From JAVBPA01 sp031549925 (GTDB taxonomy: Bacteria > Bacillota > Clostridia > Oscillospirales > CAG-272): a stretch of 54,821 nucleotides of DNA. Below are positions 44,485 to 51,935 of the stretch, piece by piece (the stretch's first letter is position 1; the number at the start of each line of letters is the position of its first letter). The position numbers and the translations under genes are program-made. The notes under the pieces were generated by a model. That model had not been told where the DNA came from. It did no database searches and saw nothing but the letters and a program-made list of their open reading frames with translations. The DNA is taken from contig JAVBPA010000069.1 in the NCBI GenBank assembly GCA_031549925.1, positions 1-54,821 on the forward strand, in the 5' to 3' direction.

Positions 44485-45856
44485 AAAGATAACCGCTCCT
44501 CTTGATTTATCATTTGAACCGATGATTCAGGTTTATCAAAACTTTGTTTCACGGGCAGAAAAATCCGGAGGCAATCAAATAATAATAGGAATAGAACGAA
44601 CAAACGGTTATGTATCAACTCATAAAATGACAGTTTTTCGCGATGGCAGCGGACATGATGAAGAAAATTATAAGATTACAGAACGTGTTGTTAAAACAAT
44701 GCTTTGGATACACGGCGGTTATAAAATCATTATAGCCGGGTCTGAAGTTATATATAAAATGATAAAGGATGCTTATTCAGAAAACGGATTAAGAGATTTT
44801 GACCGCGTTTTTATGAGCCGTGTTTATGAAAAGCCTTTTGAAGTTGTTTATTGTGATATCGAAAAAGCTCCTTCGGATGTTGAATCCTCCGCTTCTTTCA
44901 AACGTCATCTTGACGGCTGCCGTATTGGTTTTGACGCGGGAGGAAGCGATCGTAAAGTCAGCGCGGTAGTAGACGGAGTTTCTATTTTTTCGGAAGAAGT
45001 TGTATGGTTTCCGAAAACCAACAGCGATCCTCATTATCATATCGATGGGATTCGTGAAGCAATGAAAACAGCCGCTTCAAAAATGCCTAGAGTCGACGGA
45101 ATAGGAGTATCAACCGCAGGTGTTACAATCGATAATAAAATAATGATTTCATCTCTGTTTTTAAAAGTTCCTGAAAATGATTTTGATAAATACGTAAAAA
45201 ATATTTATATTGATATAGCCAAAGAAATGGGAGATGTTCCGATAGAAGTGGCAAACGACGGTGATGTAACAGCGCTAGCGGGTGCTATGAGCTTGGAAGA
45301 TACAAAAATACTGGGTGTTGCTATGGGTACAAGCGAAGCGGGAGGCTATGTTGATCGTAATGGAAATATAACAGGATGGCTGAATGAACTTGCTTTCGTA
45401 CCGGTTGATTTTAATGATAAAGCTATGGTAGATGAATGGTCCGGCGATTATGGATGCGGAGTAAAATATTTTTCACAAGACGGTATTATAAAATTAACAT
45501 CAGCCGCCGGAATTGATATTGAAGAATCACTTTCTCCAGCCGAGAAATTAAAAGTTGTTCAAACCTTGATGGAGAACTCTGATAAACGCGCAGAACTTAT
45601 ATATGAAACAATAGGAGTTTATTTCGGATACGGAGCGGCGTATTACTCTTTGTTTTATGATATAAAACATATTTTGTTAATGGGAAGAGTAACATCAGGT
45701 GAGGGAGGAAATATTCTCCTTAAAAAAGCAAAAGAAGTTTTGGAAAATGTTTATCCGGAGCTTGCGAAAAAAATAAATGTTCAGCTTCCCGATGAAAAAA
45801 GCCGCCGTGTAGGACAATCAATAGCTGCCGCAAGCTTGCCTTTTATAGGTAAATAA
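44474..45856 (+). CDS. ROK-family protein, putative amino-sugar kinase
   Basis: A 460-residue protein whose C-terminal 310 residues have the ROK fold: the phosphate-binding FDAGGSDRKVSAVVDG (about 154-169), the catalytic Asp in VANDGDVTALAGAM, and the GYGAAYYSLFYDIKHILLMG tail. The zinc motif CxCGxxGCxE is reduced to YGCGVKYF, so it does not have the usual ROK zinc site. The first 150 residues are an unusual domain (IIIGIERTNGYVS, TMLWIHGGYKIIIAG) not seen in standard ROK kinases. It overlaps nagA by 11 bases with its own GGAGG, so it belongs to the amino-sugar operon. It could phosphorylate N-acetylglucosamine or a related sugar; kinase activity is not proven. Confidence 0.78.
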   Translation: MPDKKITAPLDLSFEPMIQVYQNFVSRAEKSGGNQIIIGIERTNGYVSTHKMTVFRDGSGHDEENYKITERVVKTMLWIHGGYKIIIAGSEVIYKMIKDAYSENGLRDFDRVFMSRVYEKPFEVVYCDIEKAPSDVESSASFKRHLDGCRIGFDAGGSDRKVSAVVDGVSIFSEEVVWFPKTNSDPHYHIDGIREAMKTAASKMPRVDGIGVSTAGVTIDNKIMISSLFLKVPENDFDKYVKNIYIDIAKEMGDVPIEVANDGDVTALAGAMSLEDTKILGVAMGTSEAGGYVDRNGNITGWLNELAFVPVDFNDKAMVDEWSGDYGCGVKYFSQDGIIKLTSAAGIDIEESLSPAEKLKVVQTLMENSDKRAELIYETIGVYFGYGAAYYSLFYDIKHILLMGRVTSGEGGNILLKKAKEVLENVYPELAKKINVQLPDEKSRRVGQSIAAASLPFIGK

Positions 45857-45909
45857 ATTTAAAATAGCTAGAAAAAACGAGATTTAGTGAGATATTCGTA
45901 TAATAAATG

Positions 45910-45946
45910 AAAACAACCGTCCTTAATTGCTGATGGTTGTTTTTGT
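45910..45946 (+). terminator. Terminator after the ROK gene
   Basis: AAAACAACC (45910-45918) pairs with GGTTGTTTT (45935-45943) over a 16-base loop, and the T-run continues to 45944. It directly abuts the first CtsR box. Confidence 0.7.
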
Positions 45947-45962
45947 TTGACTTTCTTTGACT
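45946..45962 (-). promoter_or_regulatory. CtsR operator 1
   Basis: On the minus strand AGTCAAAGAAAGTCAAA is an exact match to the CtsR heptad repeat RGTCAAA-NAN-RGTCAAA, just upstream of the -35 box. Confidence 0.9.
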
Positions 45963-45991
45963 TTGACTATTGTTGACCAATAATTTATAAT
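45963..45991 (+). promoter_or_regulatory. Promoter of the ctsR operon
   Basis: TTGACT (45963-45968), 17 bases, TATAAT (45986-45991), framed by two CtsR operators. Confidence 0.85.
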
Positions 45992-46002
45992 AGAATCACA
46001 AA

Positions 46003-46019
46003 GGTTAAAGATAGTCAAA
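46003..46019 (+). promoter_or_regulatory. CtsR operator 2
   Basis: GGTTAAAGATAGTCAAA, one mismatch (GTTAAA) to the CtsR consensus, lies just after the transcription start. Occupying both boxes would block the polymerase. Confidence 0.85.
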
Positions 46020-46048
46020 GTCAAATCATATATAAGAGGTGATACAAA

Positions 46049-46477
46049 ATGGGGATATCGGATGCAATAGCCGAATTGATAGAAAATATGATATCAGAAT
46101 CTGACGGGACATTGGAACTTAAAAGAAATGATTTGGCAAATAAAATCGGATGTGTTCCAAGCCAGATAAATTATGTAATAACATCGCGTTTTACACCGGA
46201 GCAGGGATATATAATCGAAAGCCGCAGAGGCGGAGGAGGTTATATAAGAATAATTAAAAAGCAAATGCATAAAAATGAATATCTGATGCACTTCTTTTAT
46301 GCTTTAGGAGAAAATCTTGATGATAATACCGCTCTTATGTTTTTATCAAATTTGCTAGACAGGAATATAATAACTCCGCGTGAAGCTAAAATAATACGAA
46401 TCGCTATAATAAATACGGAAAATGAAAAATTAAAGGCCGACATTTTCAGGCAAATTATATTAACCTTAATGGATTAA
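46049..46477 (+). CDS. ctsR: Transcriptional repressor CtsR
   Basis: CtsR represses class III heat-shock genes (clp genes) and loses DNA binding on heating or when arginine-phosphorylated. The 142-residue protein has the helix-turn-helix (ELKRNDLANKIGCVPSQINY, about 28-47) and the beta wing ESRRGGGGYIRI, whose glycine-rich tip is the heat sensor. It is slightly shorter than the 150-residue family. Its own promoter holds two CtsR boxes, so it is autoregulated, and it heads the operon ctsR-mcsA-mcsB-clpC. Confidence 0.96.
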   Translation: MGISDAIAELIENMISESDGTLELKRNDLANKIGCVPSQINYVITSRFTPEQGYIIESRRGGGGYIRIIKKQMHKNEYLMHFFYALGENLDDNTALMFLSNLLDRNIITPREAKIIRIAIINTENEKLKADIFRQIILTLMD

Positions 46478-46517
46478 AATTAATATTATAAATATTATGA
46501 ATTGGGAGGATTTAATC

Positions 46518-47024
46518 ATGTTGTGTTCAAATTGCAAAAAAAATCAGGCAACAATTTATTATAAACAAAATATAAACGGCACATTGACCGAAAATTTCCT
46601 ATGCGGAGAATGTGCGGATAAATTAAATATAGGAAAATCATTTTTTTCGTCAGCTTTAAATATTAATCCTTTTGCAGGATTTTTTGGATATCAGCAGCAG
46701 CCGCAGATCAGAAAAAATATTGAAGCTCCAAAAAGATGCACATTATGCGGCAGCGAATTTTCCGATATAGTAAAAAGCGGGAAAATGGGCTGTGCTAAAT
46801 GTTATGAAGTTTTTAATACAGAAATATCTCCTACAGTTATTCATCTTCACGGAAACGTTACACATAACGGACGCGCTACCGGAAGTTATAAAGCTAAAAA
46901 TGAACTTAAAAATAAGATTATAGAATTGAAAAAAGAATTAAAAACAGCAATTGATGAACAAAATTTCGAAAAAGCCGCAGCTTTGCGGGATGAAATTAAT
47001 TCTTACGAAAATAAAAATTTATGA
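46518..47024 (+). CDS. mcsA: McsA, activator of the arginine kinase McsB
   Basis: A 168-residue zinc protein. Four CxxC pairs are seen (CSNC, CGEC, CTLC, CAKC), which is the McsA zinc-binding pattern, and a C-terminal UVR motif (FEKAAALRDEIN). McsA stimulates McsB and so helps to inactivate CtsR. I start at ATG 46518, with GGGAGG placed 10 bases upstream; an ATG at 46497 would lie before this ribosome-binding site. Confidence 0.95.
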   Translation: MLCSNCKKNQATIYYKQNINGTLTENFLCGECADKLNIGKSFFSSALNINPFAGFFGYQQQPQIRKNIEAPKRCTLCGSEFSDIVKSGKMGCAKCYEVFNTEISPTVIHLHGNVTHNGRATGSYKAKNELKNKIIELKKELKTAIDEQNFEKAAALRDEINSYENKNL

Positions 47025-47057
47025 TTATTAACTATATATAGAAGGAGATAATATAAT

Positions 47058-48059
47058 ATGGCATGGTATAAAGAAACGGGCGCTGAAAATGATGTGGTTA
47101 TAAGCTCTCGTATACGTTTAGCCCGTAATATAGCAGATTATCCGTTTGCGGGTAAATTGGATAAAACATCTGCTTCTGAAATAATTGAAAAAGTTAAAAA
47201 CATATTTGGCGGAGATTTGGAATATATAGACTTTACAAAAATTTCGCTCCCCGCAGCCGCTTCCTATGCGGAAAAAAGATATGTCAGTCCGGAATTTGTT
47301 TCTCAGGAAAATCCGCACGCTTTATTTTTGAATGAGGAAAGCGGAGTTGCCGTTATGGCGATAGAAGAAGACCATATAAGGCTTCAATGTATAAAAGCCG
47401 GATTTTCTCTTGTAGAATCTTATAATACAGCTTGTTCTTATGATGATTTGATTTGCGATTCATTAAATATTGCTTATGATGAAAGATTGGGTTTCATTAC
47501 TTGTTGCCCTACAAACTTAGGAACCGCTATGCGTGCTTCGGTTATGATGTTTTTACCCGCTTTAAGCGCTTCCGGAAAAATACAGCAGCTTGTTTCATAT
47601 CTGCCTAAAATCGGACTTACGATCAGAGGTATATACGGAGAGGGAAGTACTTCTGACGGAAATATGTATCAAATATCAAATCAAGTTACTTTGGGCATAA
47701 CTGAAAACGAGGCTATTGAAAAATTAACAGACGTTATTAAACAGATAATTGTTATGGAACGCAACGAAAGAAACATTATAAGAAGCGACGGGGAAGACAG
47801 TCTTTGCGATAAGATATTCCGCTCAATAGGAATATTAAAAAACGCGTATCTTATGACTTCAAATGAATTTATGAAGCTTTATTCTGATATCAGGCTCGGC
47901 ATATCATACGGCTATATCAAAGATATTTCATATGAAAAATTGGGTGAATTGATGATCGATATTCAACCGGCTTCCTTGATTATAAAAAGCGGCTGCGGCG
48001 ACAGCGGAAACGCGAGGGACAAAGCCAGAGCGGATTATATTAAAGCTAAATTAAAATAA
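47058..48059 (+). CDS. mcsB: Protein-arginine kinase McsB
   Basis: McsB phosphorylates arginines in proteins and marks them for degradation by ClpC-ClpP. It has the phosphagen-kinase ATP-grip residues SSRIRLARN (16-24) and the active-site motif CCPTNLGTAMRAS, which contains the CPTNLGT signature. The 333-residue length is normal. AGAAGGAGA precedes the ATG, and it lies between mcsA and clpC, so it is part of the same repressed operon. Confidence 0.96.
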   Translation: MAWYKETGAENDVVISSRIRLARNIADYPFAGKLDKTSASEIIEKVKNIFGGDLEYIDFTKISLPAAASYAEKRYVSPEFVSQENPHALFLNEESGVAVMAIEEDHIRLQCIKAGFSLVESYNTACSYDDLICDSLNIAYDERLGFITCCPTNLGTAMRASVMMFLPALSASGKIQQLVSYLPKIGLTIRGIYGEGSTSDGNMYQISNQVTLGITENEAIEKLTDVIKQIIVMERNERNIIRSDGEDSLCDKIFRSIGILKNAYLMTSNEFMKLYSDIRLGISYGYIKDISYEKLGELMIDIQPASLIIKSGCGDSGNARDKARADYIKAKLK

Positions 48060-48085
48060 AAAATTTAAAAAGAAGGTGATATTCA

Positions 48086-50578
48086 ATGCAAAGAAAATAT
48101 ACACAAACAGCGCAGAACGCTTTATATAAAGCTCAGCAGGCAGCGGTTGAAATGGGACATACATTTGTGGGAAGCGAACATCTTCTCTTGGGACTTATAA
48201 AGGAAAACGAAAGTATAGCGGCTAAATTGCTGGATAAAAGAGGAATAACCGAAACCGCGGTACGGGATGCGATAATCGCATCTGAAGGGGTAGGCGAAAC
48301 TGCGTCGAATACACCTGCCGCAATGACTCCGCGAACAAAACATATTATACAAACATCCGCTCAGCATTCGGCTCAGCACGGTCAGAATTATATCGGTACA
48401 GAACATATATTATTAGCTATTATAACTGAACCCGAATGTCTCGCTGTAAAAATATTAACTTCAATGGGAATCAATATAAGGGATATCGGAAATGATATTT
48501 TAACATTTTTCCGTGAATTTAACGAACCGGGCGAACCTTCCGGAGAAATACCGCAGGAAAATCAGCCATTTAATCAAAATATAAATTCCGCGAAACAAAA
48601 CGGGGATAAAACACTTAATTCATGTCCCACACTAAAACAATTCGGACGCGATCTTACACAAATGGCAAAAGAAAATAAACTTGATCCGATTATCGGACGC
48701 GACGCGGAAACCGAACGTCTTATCCAAATTTTATCGAGAAGAACAAAAAATAATCCGTGTCTTATCGGAGAACCGGGTGTAGGGAAAACTGCCGTTGTGG
48801 AAGGTTTGGCTCAGCGTATTTCGGATGGTAATGTACCGGAAACACTTTCAGGCAAAACTCTTGTAATGCTTGACATGGCAGGAATGATAGCGGGAACAAA
48901 ATATCGCGGCGAATTTGAAGAACGTATAAAAAGCGTTATGAATGAGCTTGCGAAAAATAAAAATATAATAATATTTATTGATGAAATCCACAATATTATA
49001 GGTGCCGGAGCTGCGGAAGGAGCTATTGACGCCGCCAATATTATAAAACCGGCGTTGTCAAGAGGAGATATGCAGGTAATCGGAGCGACGACAATCAACG
49101 AATTCAGGAAGCATATTGAAAAAGACACCGCTCTTGAAAGAAGATTTCAATCTGTTATGGTGGGAGAACCTTCAGCTGAAGAGGCTGTATTGATTCTTAA
49201 AGGCCTGCGTGACAGATACGAGGCTCATCATAAAATAAAAATAACCGATGAAGCAATTGAAGCTTCTGTCATAATGTCAAAAAGATATATAAACGATCGG
49301 TACCTCCCCGATAAAGCCATTGATTTAATTGATGAAGCGTGTTCCAGATTACGGATAAAAAATTATACTTCTCCTCCGAATTTAAAGGAAATTGAAAATA
49401 AATTAAAAGAATGTACTGCTGAAAAGACGGAGGCTATAAAATCACAGGATTTCGAAAAAGCAGCTTCGCTTCGGGATTGTGAAAATAAATTGCAAGAAGA
49501 ATATGATAAATTAAAAACCGAATGGGAATCAAACAGAACCGATATTTCCCTCGCTGTCACAGAAAATGATATAGCGGATATAGTTACATTATGGACCGGA
49601 GTTCCGGTTAAAAAATTGGCGGAGGAAGAAAGTTACCGCTTGCTTCATCTCGGAGATATACTGCGTGAAAAAATTATCGGTCAGGAGGAAGCGGTTGAAT
49701 CTGTTGCCAGGGCGATACGCAGAGGAAGAATCGGATTAAAAGATCCGCGCCGCCCAATGGGATCTTTTATATTCTTAGGACCCACAGGTGTGGGAAAAAC
49801 CGAGCTTTCAAAGGCTCTTGCCGAAGTTTTATTCGGGGATATAAATGCTATGATACGTATAGATATGTCTGAATATATGGAAAAACACAGCGTTTCGAAA
49901 TTAATCGGTTCTCCTCCCGGATATATCGGATATGATGAAGGCGGTCAGCTTACAGAAAAAATACGCAGACATCCGTATTCTGTTGTATTGTTTGATGAAA
50001 TAGAAAAGGCGCATCCGGATGTTTTTAATGTTTTGCTGCAAATATTAGATGATGGAATATTGACAGATGCTCAGGGAAGAAAAGTCGATTTTAAAAATAC
50101 TATTATTATAATGACTTCAAACGCCGGAGCAATAAATTTCACGCATAAAGGTTCGCCGTTAGGGTTTGGAACTGACGTTAACAACGTGAAAAAAGAAGAA
50201 CGCGAAATTATACGCGAAAACGTCATGTCACATCTGCGTGATATTTTCCGCCCGGAATTTATCAACCGAATAGACGATATTATCGTATTTAATAAATTAA
50301 ATCAAGAAGATATTAAAAAAATAGCGGTTATAATGACCGGAGATGTATGCGCAAGAATAGCAAAACTCGGTATAACACTTAATATAACAAATGAAGTGAT
50401 AAATTTTTTAGCTGAAGTTGGAATGGATCCCGTATACGGAGCGCGTCCTCTGCGCCGTGAAATCCAAAGGAGGCTGGAAGATAGTTTTTCCTCTGAAATG
50501 CTTGAAGAAAAAATAAAAGCGGGAGACTGTATTACCGCTTATATGGATGAAAACGATATAAAATACAAAAAAGCATAA
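48086..50578 (+). CDS. clpC: AAA+ chaperone/unfoldase ClpC
   Basis: ClpC unfolds proteins for ClpP, including arginine-phosphorylated ones delivered by McsB. It has two N-terminal Clp repeats (1-145), D1 with GEPGVGKT (about 230), a middle UVR/coiled region (QDFEKAASLRDCENKL, about 453), and D2 with GPTGVGKT (about 566). The 830-residue length is typical. It is the last gene of the ctsR operon, followed by a terminator. Confidence 0.97.
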   Translation: MQRKYTQTAQNALYKAQQAAVEMGHTFVGSEHLLLGLIKENESIAAKLLDKRGITETAVRDAIIASEGVGETASNTPAAMTPRTKHIIQTSAQHSAQHGQNYIGTEHILLAIITEPECLAVKILTSMGINIRDIGNDILTFFREFNEPGEPSGEIPQENQPFNQNINSAKQNGDKTLNSCPTLKQFGRDLTQMAKENKLDPIIGRDAETERLIQILSRRTKNNPCLIGEPGVGKTAVVEGLAQRISDGNVPETLSGKTLVMLDMAGMIAGTKYRGEFEERIKSVMNELAKNKNIIIFIDEIHNIIGAGAAEGAIDAANIIKPALSRGDMQVIGATTINEFRKHIEKDTALERRFQSVMVGEPSAEEAVLILKGLRDRYEAHHKIKITDEAIEASVIMSKRYINDRYLPDKAIDLIDEACSRLRIKNYTSPPNLKEIENKLKECTAEKTEAIKSQDFEKAASLRDCENKLQEEYDKLKTEWESNRTDISLAVTENDIADIVTLWTGVPVKKLAEEESYRLLHLGDILREKIIGQEEAVESVARAIRRGRIGLKDPRRPMGSFIFLGPTGVGKTELSKALAEVLFGDINAMIRIDMSEYMEKHSVSKLIGSPPGYIGYDEGGQLTEKIRRHPYSVVLFDEIEKAHPDVFNVLLQILDDGILTDAQGRKVDFKNTIIIMTSNAGAINFTHKGSPLGFGTDVNNVKKEEREIIRENVMSHLRDIFRPEFINRIDDIIVFNKLNQEDIKKIAVIMTGDVCARIAKLGITLNITNEVINFLAEVGMDPVYGARPLRREIQRRLEDSFSSEMLEEKIKAGDCITAYMDENDIKYKKA

Positions 50579-50593
50579 TTTTAATTTTATTTG

Positions 50594-50629
50594 AGAACGC
50601 TTGTTTTTGACAATAAGCGTTCTATTTTT
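50594..50629 (+). terminator. Terminator of the ctsR operon
   Basis: AGAACGCTT (50594-50602) pairs exactly with AAGCGTTCT (50615-50623), followed by ATTTTTA. Confidence 0.85.
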
Positions 50630-50659
50630 ATTATAATAATTTATATTATAACTTAAATA

Positions 50660-50688
50660 TTGCAATTTTAAAAAAATTGTCGTATAAT
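50660..50688 (+). promoter_or_regulatory. Promoter of the KDPG aldolase gene
   Basis: TTGCAA (50660-50665), 17 bases, TATAAT (50683-50688). Confidence 0.65.
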
Positions 50689-50730
50689 TGTATGTATAAT
50701 AAGTTATTATACTATACGGAGATTTTATAT

Positions 50731-51381
50731 ATGAAAAAAGATGTAATATCATGTATTAACAGCAATAAAATTATCGTTATTGTCCGCAAGTTGGAAAAAG
50801 AATATTTATTACCGGTCGCGAAAGCTATTTATGAGGGTGGAATAAAATTAATAGAAGTCACTTTTGATCAAACAGGTGACTTTTCATTTGAATTAACACT
50901 TGATGAAATAAAAACCCTCCGCAAAAATTTCGATAACAAGCTTCACGTCGGAGCCGGAACTGTATTGACAGAGGAACAGGTAAAACTTGCTTATGAAGCC
51001 GGAGCCGAATTTATTATATCTCCTAATACTGATATTAAAGTGATAAAAGAAACATTAAAATGCGGAATGGTTTCCATTCCCGGAGCTATGACTCCGACTG
51101 AAATTATCGACGCGCATAACAACGGAGCGGATTTTGTTAAACTATTTCCCGCAGGTAATTTGGGGGCAGATTATATAAGCTCAGTAACAGCTCCCATAAA
51201 TCATATTAAAATAATAGCGGTGGGCGGAATAGACGATAATAACATGAACAAATTTATATCGGCGGGTGCCGCGGGAGTTGGAGTAGGTTCATGTATAGTT
51301 AGACGCGATTTGATTAAAGAAGGCGAGTTTGATGAAATCACTCTCCAAGTAGAAAAAATGGTAAAAATGCTGAAAGATTAA
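50731..51381 (+). CDS. eda: KDPG/KHG-type aldolase (2-keto-3-deoxy-6-phosphogluconate aldolase family)
   Basis: A 216-residue class I aldolase. The N-terminal VRKLEKEYLLPVAKAIYEGG and IEVTFDQ segments (catalytic Glu), the GAGTVLTEEQ block, and the Schiff-base lysine in DFVKLFPAG are typical of Eda/DgoA. It cleaves KDPG or 4-hydroxy-2-oxoglutarate to pyruvate and a C3 or glyoxylate product. I start at ATG 50731 with CGGAG 9 bases ahead. No keto-sugar kinase is adjacent, so the pathway (Entner-Doudoroff, sugar acid or proline) cannot be fixed. Confidence 0.87.
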   Translation: MKKDVISCINSNKIIVIVRKLEKEYLLPVAKAIYEGGIKLIEVTFDQTGDFSFELTLDEIKTLRKNFDNKLHVGAGTVLTEEQVKLAYEAGAEFIISPNTDIKVIKETLKCGMVSIPGAMTPTEIIDAHNNGADFVKLFPAGNLGADYISSVTAPINHIKIIAVGGIDDNNMNKFISAGAAGVGVGSCIVRRDLIKEGEFDEITLQVEKMVKMLKD

Positions 51382-51513
51382 AATCTTTTATTAATCAATT
51401 GCTGAATAATAGACTTTTTGCGAAACCTCAGCGTGTTTTAAAATTTTTTGATTTTTAAATAGAATTTTGAAAATATATTTTATTCCCAAATGATTTACAT
51501 GATTTCTAATATA

Positions 51514-51552
51514 AAAAAGATATAAGAATTTATTTTCCTATATCTTTTTCTA
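51514..51552 (+). terminator. Terminator-like hairpin after the aldolase gene
   Basis: AAAAAGATATA (51514-51524) pairs exactly with TATATCTTTTT (51539-51549), 14-base loop. The stem is AT-rich, so the strength is uncertain. Confidence 0.55.
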
Positions 51553-51659
51553 TTGCTAAAAATCCTGGATTCATTCTAAATTGTATAAAATCTGAAAGAT
51601 TGCATATGATAATAAAACAAGAATAAAAACAACATTTAAGCTAAGGATGGGTTTATATT

Positions 51660-51926
51660 ATGCAGTCAAACATAAGCGATAAAGATAAAGGGAAACGCGT
51701 TTACCGTGAAATATCACAAAAATATTGTTCGCATTTGGATGATAATGTGATTATTGTGCGGGAAAGCAATTATCCTTCTTCGCATTATGAATGTATGTCG
51801 GCACATTTGTGCGGAAAAGCGGAAAATACTGCTTTAAATTCAGTTACAGATAATTCGTCAATCTCAAATTCCTCAGTAGAACAAAAACAAAGCGGAAGCA
51901 TAATTAATTGTCCCAGAGGAATTTAA
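51660..51926 (+). CDS. Small Cys/Ser-containing hypothetical protein
   Basis: An 88-residue frame with a plausible AAGGATGGG ribosome-binding site before the ATG. It is hydrophilic, with no signal peptide or membrane span. The centre has RESNYPSSHYECMSAHLCGK, with two Cys and two His, a possible small metal site, and the C-terminus is Ser/Asn-rich. It is not a family I recognise, and it could be a chance frame. It is convergent with the large lipoprotein gene. Confidence 0.45.
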   Translation: MQSNISDKDKGKRVYREISQKYCSHLDDNVIIVRESNYPSSHYECMSAHLCGKAENTALNSVTDNSSISNSSVEQKQSGSIINCPRGI

Positions 51927-51935
51927 GTAAAACAA

